A stretch of 22,295 bases of DNA from a virus, in IMG/VR virus record IMGVR_UViG_3300023119_000138, positions 1 to 22,295 of that record, one strand, 5' to 3'. Made by a program: the position numbers and the translations under genes. Within the stretch, counting starts at the first letter, position 1; each line of letters opens with the position of its first letter. The notes beneath the pieces are model-generated. The model was not told where the DNA came from, searched no databases, and saw only the letters and a list, made by a program, of their open reading frames with translations. Positions 1 to 7,095 of this stretch are shown piece by piece.

Positions 1-50
1 ATTAACTCAAAAAATTGTTCTCCCTTTTTTTCTTTTACTATCTCATTCAT
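1..50 (-). CDS. Partial gene, N-terminus only (unknown)
   Basis: An open frame starts with ATG at position 50 and runs off the left edge after 16 codons; the peptide begins MNEIVKEKKGEQFFEL. It is too short to identify. It lies directly downstream of a Bacteroidota-type promoter (54-85). That promoter's -7 element ends only 4 nt before the ATG, so the message would be leaderless or nearly so. In T4 the helicase gene 41 neighbours primase gene 61, so a primase is possible by context, but nothing in these 16 residues shows it. Confidence 0.5.
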   Translation of the reverse strand, partial: MNEIVKEKKGEQFFEL

Positions 51-53
51 TTA

Positions 54-85
54 CAAATATACGAATAATTTTTAGATTTACCAAA
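54..85 (-). promoter_or_regulatory. Bacteroidota-type promoter A
   Basis: Read on the minus strand, TTTG (85-82), a 20-nt spacer and TATATTTG (61-54) match the known Bacteroidota housekeeping consensus TTTG-N19/20-TAnnTTTG. It lies in the gap after the helicase gene and directly before the gene at the left edge. The TTCGTATATTTGT core is shared with the promoters at 4909-4940 and 12776-12807. Confidence 0.8.
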
Positions 86-130
86 ACTTATTTGAGTTTG
101 TCTATACAATCTCCTAATAATAATCTCATA

Positions 131-1489
131 TTATCCAAAATTTTCTACATACTTTTTATGAAGTAATTTTTTCTCCATTTGTTCTCCATTTGCAGATTCT
201 TTTTGTGTAATGATTCCATCCGATGAGTTACCATCATAAACCTCAATGAATCCAGTATTGGTATCCATTTTAGATGGGAAAGTAATTCCATCAGGTCCAA
301 ATCGGTTTTTCATAATATGGAATCGTGCAGTATTGTTCAATTTATCCTTACTCTTTCTACTGATACTCATAATGAAATCAGCGTTCATTACCTTAGCATA
401 GGAATCTGCTACCTTATCCGCTTCGATAACTTCAGAATCAATTGCTGAACGATTGGTTTGGGATGCTGTCCAAATTGGAATACCTAACTCTCCACTAATT
501 CCTCTCAACTCAATGTAAACACCACCTTGCTCTCCATAAGTTGAATCAGATTTATTAGTGTGAGATAATAACAAATCAGCATAATCAATAATTATCAAAT
601 CAGGTTTATTTCCTGCTGCTGTCATTTTCTCAATGTGAGATTCTATCTTTTTAGCAGATACACCTTTGGGTGGGAAGTACTTAATAAGAAGTTTACCATT
701 TAACCTACTAATCTTTTCCTTAACAAATTCTTTTTTCTCTTTCACATCAGCAGATGGAATTTGTGTAAAGACAGTATCGTATCTTTGTCCAACATAATGT
801 TCGGATAGTTCCAAAGAATAATGTACTACATTCAATCCTTTTTTTACTGCTGCTGCTCCTAAAGCACATAGTACCCAAGTCTTTCCAACACCAGAAGGTG
901 CAACTGCTACTCCCAATTCACCAGGTCCCAAACCACCATCCATAAGTTCATTAATACAATCCCAACCAGTTGGAACAGTGTTTCTATTAACCTCTTCAGT
1001 TCTTTCTTCAAAGTCCAAAAGGTAATCGTGTCCCAAATCGGAATCAACTCCTACCTTCATTGCCTTATCTACTAAATCTTTGATTCTATCGTAGTTTCCA
1101 GCTTTAAGTAAATCAACTGAACTAACGATTGCTTGTTTAAGGTTTTGATTGATACAAAAGTTAGAAAACTCTTTTTTCACATATTCCAAATCAGAATCAC
1201 CAACTTGAGTGAATACTGATTTGAGTTGTTCTACTACACTTTTCTGAAATCCTTTATCATCCAACTTTGAAACTTCAACCTTAAAAACATCAAGGGTTGG
1301 AGATTTCTTAAACTCATCGTAATAAGAAATTACCTCTTCCGCAATCCATTTATTTGCCTCGGATTCAAAAAACTTTGGATGTATAATCTCACTAAGAGTA
1401 TCCAACATACGAACATCCGTAATCAAAGATGATAACACCTTTGTTTGAAAGGATTGTCCATATTTAGAAAGAGTATCTATATTCTGCAT
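131..1489 (-). CDS. Replicative DNA helicase, gp41/DnaB type
   Basis: A 452-residue hexameric-helicase homologue expected to unwind DNA ahead of the phage replisome. An N-terminal helical domain (about 1-160) is followed by a RecA-like motor. Walker A is APSGVGKT at residues 197-204, directly after the GGLGPGELGV lead-in typical of DnaB/gp41. Walker B is DLIIIDYADLL at about 297-307. A Gln/Asn-containing sensor stretch (WTASQTNRSA, around residue 345) matches DnaB motif H4. Length is close to T4 gp41 (about 475). The ATG at 1489 follows its own promoter (1511-1541) with a leader of roughly 15-20 nt. It lies in a replication block with exonuclease, UvsX and gp32. The call rests on motifs and context; a DnaB-like rather than strictly gp41-like ancestry cannot be excluded. 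Confidence 0.9.
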   Translation of the reverse strand: MQNIDTLSKYGQSFQTKVLSSLITDVRMLDTLSEIIHPKFFESEANKWIAEEVISYYDEFKKSPTLDVFKVEVSKLDDKGFQKSVVEQLKSVFTQVGDSDLEYVKKEFSNFCINQNLKQAIVSSVDLLKAGNYDRIKDLVDKAMKVGVDSDLGHDYLLDFEERTEEVNRNTVPTGWDCINELMDGGLGPGELGVAVAPSGVGKTWVLCALGAAAVKKGLNVVHYSLELSEHYVGQRYDTVFTQIPSADVKEKKEFVKEKISRLNGKLLIKYFPPKGVSAKKIESHIEKMTAAGNKPDLIIIDYADLLLSHTNKSDSTYGEQGGVYIELRGISGELGIPIWTASQTNRSAIDSEVIEADKVADSYAKVMNADFIMSISRKSKDKLNNTARFHIMKNRFGPDGITFPSKMDTNTGFIEVYDGNSSDGIITQKESANGEQMEKKLLHKKYVENFG

Positions 1490-1510
1490 CTATAACCTAA
1501 TTTGATTTCA

Positions 1511-1541
1511 CAAATATAAGAAAAATTTGTGACATATCAAA
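1511..1541 (-). promoter_or_regulatory. Bacteroidota-type promoter B (helicase)
   Basis: On the minus strand, TTTG at 1541-1538, a 19-nt spacer and TATATTTG at 1518-1511. It occupies the gap between the exonuclease stop (1543) and the helicase ATG (1489), so the helicase can be transcribed independently of the upstream gp32-uvsX-exonuclease genes. Confidence 0.8.
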
Positions 1542-1542
1542 A

Positions 1543-2589
1543 CTATTTTGTAATAATATTTTGAAAGGTTGAATGTAACCAATCATTTATATCTCTCCAG
1601 TTTTGGAGAATTTTATATTTTTGACCAACTCTAAGAAAATCCAACTTCTTAAATTCTATATCATCTTGATTAAATCTATCTAAGATTTTTAATTTTTGAT
1701 TTGTTGGAATATGTGGTTCATGAAGTTCCATTAATCTCTTATTCATCAAAAGTTGTTCTTTTGCTTCTAAGACATCATCATATAACTTGATTTTACCTTG
1801 TTTTTCTTCACATAGAGAGAAGAAGTCATCATGAGTGATAAGTTTATCCTCTTGTAGTTCTGGAAACCTCTTAATTAAGGTTTTTAGTCCACATCCTTTG
1901 ATACCTGGTATGTTATCCGATTTATCACCATCCAAAGTTCTATATAAAAGAATATTTTGAGGCCATATACCAAATTCATCAAATACCATTTGTCTATCAT
2001 ATAATTTCTTTTTAGTAGGTGAAAATACCTTTACTTTATCAGAAACTAACTGAAGGAAATCTTTGTCAGTAGAAACAATTACAACCTCGCCATCTAAATC
2101 ATATTGAGTATGTTTAGTTAAATATGCAATTGTATCATCTGCTTCTATACCATCATAAATCATGGTTTGGAGAGGTAAATAATCTAAAACATCATTTAAC
2201 CAAATAAATTGTTGTTTCATAGACAATCGTTCCTCTTCTTCATCCATCATACCTTGATACTGACGGTTTACTCGAAATCGATTTTTTTCTCTTCCTGCTT
2301 TATATCCTTCGTGGATTTTCTTTCTGGATTGAGAACCATCTTTACCATCAAAGGTTACTATACATCGAGTTGGATTGAATTCTCTAATTTGATATCCAAT
2401 GGATTTGAGGGAACCAACAACTCCACCCGTATGGTCACCATCCTCATTCATTGTAGGGTTGGTTGTCCAACTTCGGATGAAGGTGTTTAGCCCATCAATA
2501 ATTAGAACTCTACTATTCCTTTCACGAAGGTGATTCGTTTTATGTTCCTCATTTACTTCGTTGAGGATGTTTTTGTAGAGTTTCTTCAT
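1543..2589 (-). CDS. 5'-3' exonuclease, RNase H / FEN family
   Basis: A 348-residue structure-specific 5' nuclease of the T4 RNase H / Pol I 5'-exonuclease family, expected to remove RNA primers and flaps from lagging-strand fragments. Acidic metal ligands appear in the usual order: D32 in LIIDG, D81 in VTFDGK, the E149-A-D151-D152 cluster, D175 and D177 in STDKDF, and D222 and D225 in GDKSDN. The last is followed by the helix-hairpin-helix-like NIPGIKGCGLKT (226-237). Arg/Lys-rich residues 89-109 fit the helical arch that threads flap DNA. The ATG overlaps the stop of the preceding 79-residue gene by one base (TAATG), which implies translational coupling. T4 RNase H is about 305 residues, so this one is slightly longer, mostly at the N-terminus. 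Confidence 0.9.
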   Translation of the reverse strand: MKKLYKNILNEVNEEHKTNHLRERNSRVLIIDGLNTFIRSWTTNPTMNEDGDHTGGVVGSLKSIGYQIREFNPTRCIVTFDGKDGSQSRKKIHEGYKAGREKNRFRVNRQYQGMMDEEEERLSMKQQFIWLNDVLDYLPLQTMIYDGIEADDTIAYLTKHTQYDLDGEVVIVSTDKDFLQLVSDKVKVFSPTKKKLYDRQMVFDEFGIWPQNILLYRTLDGDKSDNIPGIKGCGLKTLIKRFPELQEDKLITHDDFFSLCEEKQGKIKLYDDVLEAKEQLLMNKRLMELHEPHIPTNQKLKILDRFNQDDIEFKKLDFLRVGQKYKILQNWRDINDWLHSTFQNIITK

Positions 2590-2828
2590 TATGTAGTTGT
2601 TGTTGTATAAGTGATTGTATCTTCACCACCGAAATATTTTTCAATGGTTTCTAATCTATCATTTGCATCACATAGTTTGGATAATGCCTCTTCTGCGTTT
2701 TTATAAAAATCATCAGTTGAGTGGTCTCCAATACCTACTGCATTATTTTCCAACAACTCCAATGTAAGAAGTGCTTTTGCTTTATCTGCTTCTGCAGATG
2801 CTTTAAGCATTGCTTTTAATTTACTCAT
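2589..2828 (-). CDS. Small hypothetical protein between uvsX and exonuclease
   Basis: A 79-residue, probably helical protein of unknown function. The N-terminus is rich in Lys, Ala and Glu (MSKLKAMLKASAEADKAKAL), and the tail is a low-complexity run of threonines (TYTTTTT) encoded by repeated ACA/ACT codons. It lies 16 nt downstream of the UvsX gene and overlaps the exonuclease start by one base, so it is part of the gp32-uvsX-exonuclease operon. A role as a recombination or replication accessory is plausible from position only; I recognise no domain. Confidence 0.75.
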   Translation of the reverse strand: MSKLKAMLKASAEADKAKALLTLELLENNAVGIGDHSTDDFYKNAEEALSKLCDANDRLETIEKYFGGEDTITYTTTTT

Positions 2829-2844
2829 AACTTATTATTTTATT

Positions 2845-3963
2845 TTATTCCACAACCTCAGCTCCGTCAGTATCTAACTCATGTGTTTCGATATCTTTAG
2901 AATCTGATTTGTATTGTAAGATAGTTGCTTCACAAATCTTTTTATAGATTTGGTCTCTAATATCTTCTCTTTCTTCCATCAAGTCGATGAAATCTTTGGA
3001 TTGGAATTTAATTTCCTCACCAGTCTCAGTATCAATGTAAGTGTACCATGCACCACCTTGTTTTACCAACTTATTTTCTTTCATTACTCCAATCCAAGAA
3101 CCGTAGTTATCGATTCCTCTATCAAAGAATATTTCAAAATCTGCTGCACGAAGTGGTGGTCCCATTCGGTTTTTGATAACTTGACATCGTACTTTCATAC
3201 CAATAGTCTTGTCTTGACCATTTACTTTTTGTTTGATTTGTCCCATATTCTTCAATCTCAATCTAACAGAGGCATGGAAAGCAAGAGCTTTACCACCTGA
3301 AGTTGTCCATGGGTCACCAAACATAGCATTCATCTTTTGTCTTAACTGATTAGTGAATACTAAAGTAATCTTTTGTCTTCCAATTAAATTGGTAATCTTT
3401 CTCATCGCCTTAGAGATAATAATAGCTTTATCAGTAGCATATCCATCTTTACCATAATCGGCTGCCAACTCATTTTTAGTTGATGCCGCGGCAACTGAAT
3501 CTACTACGATTGTTACTAACTTATCTTTTTGTGTGGTTCTTACCTTTTCAATGATTGTTTCAGTAAATTCGAAAATTTGTTCTACTGAATCAGCTGATAC
3601 ATAAAGTAGTTTTGCTACATCTACACCAATTGCTTCTAAGAATTCTCTACTTACCGCAGTTTCAGTATCAATTAAAACTGCAACACCACCTTGCCTTTGT
3701 GTTTCAGCAAGGAGGTGTGCAGATACTAATGATTTTCCACTTTGTTCTAAACCAGTTACTTCGGTAATTCTACCAACAGGTAGTCCACCATAAGGGCGAT
3801 TAGAAATTGCAACATCCAACATTGCTGCTCCTGTTGATATCCATCCATCTACATTTGTAGGTGCATCATCCTCTCCCAAGAAGAAAGCAACTTTTTGGTC
3901 TTTGTTTGTTTTGTTTAGCTCGGAAGCCAATTCCGCAGCTAAATCCATTTCTTTTTTCGCCAT
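2845..3963 (-). CDS. uvsX: UvsX/RecA-type recombinase
   Basis: A 372-residue strand-exchange ATPase of the UvsX/RecA family, which would form filaments on single-stranded DNA for recombination-dependent replication and repair. Walker A is GLEQSGKS at residues 71-78. E101 in LIDTETA matches the catalytic glutamate of RecA, and Walker B is LVTIVVDSV at about 149-157. FTNQLRQKMNAMFGDPWTTSGG (about 203-224) resembles RecA's DNA-binding L1/L2 region and the conserved TSGG. The C-terminus is acidic. Length is near T4 UvsX (391). The Walker A is more RecA-like than that of T4 UvsX. The gene starts 10 nt after the gp32 stop and is probably co-transcribed with it. UvsX and gp32 act together in T4, so the pairing is functionally coherent. 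Confidence 0.92.
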   Translation of the reverse strand: MAKKEMDLAAELASELNKTNKDQKVAFFLGEDDAPTNVDGWISTGAAMLDVAISNRPYGGLPVGRITEVTGLEQSGKSLVSAHLLAETQRQGGVAVLIDTETAVSREFLEAIGVDVAKLLYVSADSVEQIFEFTETIIEKVRTTQKDKLVTIVVDSVAAASTKNELAADYGKDGYATDKAIIISKAMRKITNLIGRQKITLVFTNQLRQKMNAMFGDPWTTSGGKALAFHASVRLRLKNMGQIKQKVNGQDKTIGMKVRCQVIKNRMGPPLRAADFEIFFDRGIDNYGSWIGVMKENKLVKQGGAWYTYIDTETGEEIKFQSKDFIDLMEEREDIRDQIYKKICEATILQYKSDSKDIETHELDTDGAEVVE

Positions 3964-3973
3964 TTAATTTAGA

Positions 3974-4789
3974 TTATCCGTTAAACAAGTCATCAAATGC
4001 TGATGCCACATCATCCATTTTCTTCTTTTCCTCAACCGTTGGTTGTGATGAAGGTGTTGGAGCAGTATTTTCACTCACTTTAGTTGTAGATGTTGAAAGA
4101 GTTTCTTGAGAAACCGATTCTTCACCATCTTCTGCAGTTGGATTCAACCAACCTTCCAATACTGATTTCAATTCTTCATAAGATAATTCTGAATAGATAT
4201 CCGTAATGTTAGTTTGGTTCTCCATAAAGTTAGTTTGTGCTGCACTATCTTCAGACAATGGAGTTTGGTTTGGTTTAATACGAATTGTAGTTACAGGATA
4301 AGAAGTTCCCGCATCTTCTGCTGATGTATATTCAATAGTAATATCTCTACCACCATTAACATCGGTAATATCACCATAATCAGGGTCTGCGATGTATCCT
4401 AATAATTCTTGGTAAACAGTTTTACCGAATCCCCAAAATCTTACACCTTCGTTTTCTTCACCTCTTACGATGACAGGAACGAATGTTCTTAATTTTGGTT
4501 CCATTTTCTTGGCTGCTTTCCAATCTTCTTTATCACCCATTCTCTTCAACTTATCAGCAAACTCAACGATTGGGTCTGGTCTACCAAATGAACTTGGAGA
4601 CAAGTAAGTTTTGTTGTTGATGTTGTAGTGAAAGAATAACTCGATGAAAGGATTTTCAGGAGAAAATTTGTAAGGAACGATTCTTACTTGATGTTTACCT
4701 GGAGTAGGTTTCCACAAATTGTCTTTGCGGTTTGAAGTGTTTTGCAGTTTGTTCAGTCTGCCTCTGATTGCATTCAAATCAAGTGCCAT
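3974..4789 (-). CDS. Single-stranded DNA-binding protein, gp32 type
   Basis: A 271-residue gp32-like SSB that would coat replication intermediates and recruit UvsX and the replisome. The N-terminus (1-25) is short and basic, as in the gp32 B-domain for cooperativity. The core (about 25-180) starts with the gp32-like LWKPTPGKHQVRIVPY and HYNIN, and contains FWGFGKTVYQELL near 140. A Ser/Thr/Glu-rich linker follows, then an acidic hydrophobic tail ending DDVASAFDDLFNG, which fits the partner-binding C-terminus of SSBs. There is no cysteine in the protein, so T4's zinc site (one His, three Cys) is absent. T4 gp32 is 301 residues. It is first in the gp32-uvsX-79 aa-exonuclease operon, behind a roughly 115-190 nt leader with two promoters, a hairpin and a late-type element. 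Confidence 0.88.
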   Translation of the reverse strand: MALDLNAIRGRLNKLQNTSNRKDNLWKPTPGKHQVRIVPYKFSPENPFIELFFHYNINNKTYLSPSSFGRPDPIVEFADKLKRMGDKEDWKAAKKMEPKLRTFVPVIVRGEENEGVRFWGFGKTVYQELLGYIADPDYGDITDVNGGRDITIEYTSAEDAGTSYPVTTIRIKPNQTPLSEDSAAQTNFMENQTNITDIYSELSYEELKSVLEGWLNPTAEDGEESVSQETLSTSTTKVSENTAPTPSSQPTVEEKKKMDDVASAFDDLFNG

Positions 4790-4853
4790 AATTTTTAAGT
4801 TTTAATGTTTATAATTTATAATTTAGGTTTTATTAAGGTGTCTTTCCTACACC
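4790..4853 (-). promoter_or_regulatory. gp32 leader: hairpin plus A/T-rich operator-like stretch
   Basis: On the minus strand a stem-loop GGTGT / ACACC (arms 4853-4849 and 4841-4837, loop AGGAAAG) is followed by 47 nt of almost pure A/T up to the ATG at 4789. The loop AGG could pair with CCT at about 4824-4826, giving an H-type pseudoknot. T4 gene 32 mRNA has a pseudoknot followed by an unstructured A/U-rich tract to which gp32 binds to repress its own translation. The layout here is the same; the function is inferred. Confidence 0.5.
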
Positions 4854-4856
4854 ATG

Positions 4857-4864
4857 TATAAATA
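4857..4864 (-). promoter_or_regulatory. Late-type element (TATTTATA) in the gp32 leader
   Basis: Minus-strand GATATTTATA matches the element found before virion genes in this window. It lies 67 nt upstream of the gp32 start, further away than at the late genes. It would put gp32 under late as well as early transcription, as is known for T4 gene 32. Confidence 0.45.
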
Positions 4865-4867
4865 TCA

Positions 4868-4895
4868 AGAAACCCTATTTTTGGGGGGCTTTTTG
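4868..4895 (-). terminator. Imperfect C-rich hairpin, possible attenuator
   Basis: On the minus strand AAAAAGCCC can pair with GGGTTTCTT (8 of 9 positions including one G-U, one mismatch) around a loop of about 10 nt, followed by a T-rich stretch. It lies between the two early promoters (4909-5017) and the gp32 start. It could partly terminate early transcripts or protect the 5' end. Only three G-C pairs form the core, so this is weak. Confidence 0.3.
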
Positions 4896-4908
4896 GATTT
4901 ATTTGATA

Positions 4909-4940
4909 CAAATATACGAAAAATATTTTACACTACCAAA
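4909..4940 (-). promoter_or_regulatory. Bacteroidota-type promoter C (gp32 proximal)
   Basis: On the minus strand, TTTG at 4940-4937, a 20-nt spacer and TATATTTG at 4916-4909. It predicts a start near 4902-4905 and a leader of about 115 nt for gp32. The spacer end and -7 element (TTTTTCGTATATTTGT) are identical to promoter E at 12776-12807. Confidence 0.82.
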
Positions 4941-4986
4941 TCTTTTTTTACTTTTTTTTTGAGTGTGATTTTTCAATTTGTAAGTA

Positions 4987-5017
4987 CAAATATAAGGAAA
5001 ATATTTTAGAATTCAAA
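4987..5017 (-). promoter_or_regulatory. Bacteroidota-type promoter D (gp32 distal)
   Basis: On the minus strand, TTTG at 5017-5014, a 19-nt spacer and TATATTTG at 4994-4987. It overlaps the last codons of the halogenase gene and is in tandem with promoter C about 77 bp downstream, giving gp32 two early starts. Confidence 0.75.
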
Positions 5018-6553
5018 ATCTTTTCGATTATTTTTTAGAAAGTTTTGCACTGCACCGATAAATGCGGTATGAGGAATGTATTTGTCTGACATCTTCTCAT
5101 AATTTGATTGCATTTTGTTATAGACATCATCTGAAAGAAAGTGGAGACCTTGACTTTTTAAGGTGTTATTTAGTACCGTATCACTAATCAAACCATTACC
5201 ATCCAAAATCCAACACCATACACCCCAACCAGCAGAACCATGGTGATATGGGAAGTCATACGAGTTTGGAACTCTCCATTGACATATTTCCAAAATCTTT
5301 TCTACTAACTCTCCTCTTTTCAAATCATGTTTTACATATTTCCAAAATGGTGTATCTTCTCTTTCAACCATATAATGGATTTGAATTAAATCTCTGAATT
5401 CATCCAACATTTTTCCAAAATGGTCATTATATGCTTTGATGTTTGATTCTCTAACTAAGTTTTCTTTGATATGAGATAAACTATGTTGTGTTAGGTGAAC
5501 CATTTGAATAATCGTAGAATGAATAGATGTTGCTTCTAATGGTTCTAAGAAAGAAGATGATAATCCAACTGCGAGTACATTCTTTTTCCAAGTTTCTTTT
5601 AACCTACCACTATCAAACTTTATATTTCTAAGTGGTTCAATTTTTCTACCTGTTATTTCTTGCATTTCTTTTAATGCTTGTTCTTCTGAAACAAATTTGT
5701 CAGAATGACAATACCCACAACCATATCTTGTTTGTGTTGGAATTTGCCACATCCAACCATTTGGCATTGCCCAAGCAAGAGTTGATGGTCTAATTACCTC
5801 ATCCTTTTCCATTGGGTGTGTGTATACTAACGCAGAATTTATTGGTAAGTAATCCGAATAAGAAACCCATTCTGCACCTACCGAATTTATTAGTACTCTA
5901 TTGAATCCCGTACAATCAATCCAAAAGTCAGATTCAATTTCAGTACCATCTGATAGTATTACTCTTTGTAATTCTCCATTATTTGGATTTAGATTTGTAT
6001 TTGAAACTGTTCCCTTTTGTACTTTAACTCCATTTTTTAGAGCAACTTGTTTGAAGTATTCACCAACCTTGTACGAATCAAAATGATATGCATAACCTTC
6101 ATAACCACCATCTTCTGCTTTTAGTGGGAATGCAGATAAGTTTTTATCCCATAAGTATCTGTTTAGAGTTGCGTATGATGATTCATCATACTTTTTTGTA
6201 ATACAATAATCAACATCACATGGAAGTTCAAAACTATTTGTTTGTTGAAGTGGTTCGAAGAAAAAATCACCAACTCCATTCCAATCTCTACATTCAAGAC
6301 CTAACTTAAATGTTGTGTTACAATTTTCAAAAAACTGTTGTTCACTAAATCCTTCTAAATCTTTTAGAGTGTTTACTACTGCCATTGTCATAGCACCAGT
6401 TGAACCCTCACCCGCACCAATGATTGGGATGTCTTCACTTTCTATAACAGTAATATCGTATAAGGGGTCTTGTTTATCTCTTATATTTATTCGTGCAAGG
6501 AACAAAGATGCCATCCAACCGGCAGTTCCTCCACCTACTATAACAATTTTCAT
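5006..6553 (-). CDS. Flavin-dependent tryptophan halogenase
   Basis: A 515-residue FADH2-dependent halogenase of the PrnA/RebH family. Such enzymes use reduced flavin, oxygen and halide to make HOCl or HOBr, which a lysine relays to an aromatic carbon. The FAD-binding GxGxxG box is VGGGTAGW at residues 6-13. The catalytic lysine is K83 in TTFKLG (PrnA K79). The family signature WxWxIP is WMWQIP at 267-272. The glutamate matching PrnA E346 is E340 in FLEPLEATSI. Length fits the family (about 500-540), so the enzyme looks intact. No flavin reductase is visible; reduced flavin would come from the host. A phage-borne halogenase (VirX1, cyanophage Syn10) is known. The ATG follows the preceding small gene by 3 nt, placing it last in the 7892-5006 operon. 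Its substrate cannot be told from sequence. Confidence 0.93.
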   Translation of the reverse strand: MKIVIVGGGTAGWMASLFLARINIRDKQDPLYDITVIESEDIPIIGAGEGSTGAMTMAVVNTLKDLEGFSEQQFFENCNTTFKLGLECRDWNGVGDFFFEPLQQTNSFELPCDVDYCITKKYDESSYATLNRYLWDKNLSAFPLKAEDGGYEGYAYHFDSYKVGEYFKQVALKNGVKVQKGTVSNTNLNPNNGELQRVILSDGTEIESDFWIDCTGFNRVLINSVGAEWVSYSDYLPINSALVYTHPMEKDEVIRPSTLAWAMPNGWMWQIPTQTRYGCGYCHSDKFVSEEQALKEMQEITGRKIEPLRNIKFDSGRLKETWKKNVLAVGLSSSFLEPLEATSIHSTIIQMVHLTQHSLSHIKENLVRESNIKAYNDHFGKMLDEFRDLIQIHYMVEREDTPFWKYVKHDLKRGELVEKILEICQWRVPNSYDFPYHHGSAGWGVWCWILDGNGLISDTVLNNTLKSQGLHFLSDDVYNKMQSNYEKMSDKYIPHTAFIGAVQNFLKNNRKDFEF

Positions 6554-6556
6554 ATT

Positions 6557-6838
6557 TTATAAATTTTCTATAAAGTAATTTTTTATTTCATCTCGTTTTT
6601 CTTCCCAAACGGATTGACTTATTATTTCGGGAGCAGATGAACCAGTTTCTGATGATGATATAAAAGAATTTAATATACCATCGTATTTTACACTTCCAGA
6701 AAGTGAAGTCATAGATATTGTAGTATTTGTACTACCACTAACATCTACAACAGATGAAGAAACTAATGTAATTATTTCAGTAGTTTCATCAATTAGTTTG
6801 AAGTAGTTGTTAAATGATTTTATATAATGGGTACTCAT
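6557..6838 (-). CDS. Small protein, paralogue of its upstream neighbour
   Basis: A 93-residue protein of unknown function, clearly related to the 83-residue product just upstream. The N-termini share THY.K, YFKL.DET.E and I, and the C-termini share EEKRDE.K.Y and the ending NL. The central 50 residues have diverged and here are very rich in Ser and Thr. The ATG abuts the neighbour's stop codon and the stop is 3 nt from the halogenase ATG, so all three are translated from one message. There is no signal peptide or membrane segment. Linkage to a probable virion protein suggests a small structural or decoration role; a halogenase accessory is also possible. Confidence 0.75.
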   Translation of the reverse strand: MSTHYIKSFNNYFKLIDETTEIITLVSSSVVDVSGSTNTTISMTSLSGSVKYDGILNSFISSSETGSSAPEIISQSVWEEKRDEIKNYFIENL

Positions 6839-7090
6839 TTATAAATTATCATTAATGTATTGTTTTACCTCATCTCTTTTTTCTTCGTACTGAGATTGAG
6901 TTATTGACTCTGCATTACCCTCACTAACTATTTGATTAAATTCATCAGATACATTAGTTGGGGCACCACTATTATCAATACTCATTGCCGCACACTTATT
7001 GTCTGCGTTTATTGTTACACTAATAACTTCTCTTGTTTCATCAACAAGTTTGAAGTAAGTATCTCCCATTTTGTAATAATGTGTTGCCAT
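6839..7090 (-). CDS. Small protein, tandem paralogue
   Basis: An 83-residue protein of unknown function, with the same conserved ends as the next gene: N-terminal THYYKMGDTYFKLVDETREV and C-terminal EEKRDEVKQYINDNL. The middle segment (about 27-65) is variable and more acidic than in its neighbour. The two genes probably arose by tandem duplication with divergence of the centre. It starts 5 nt after the Trp/Tyr-rich gene, with an A/T-rich leader (AAAAATT before ATG) and no strong Shine-Dalgarno sequence, as expected in Bacteroidota. Confidence 0.75.
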   Translation of the reverse strand: MATHYYKMGDTYFKLVDETREVISVTINADNKCAAMSIDNSGAPTNVSDEFNQIVSEGNAESITQSQYEEKRDEVKQYINDNL

Positions 7091-7095
7091 AATTT

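Noticed and set aside
2589-2612. ACA/ACT repeat at the end of the 79-residue gene as a regulatory repeat
   Set aside because: It is in frame and encodes the Thr-rich tail; too short to argue for a separate function.
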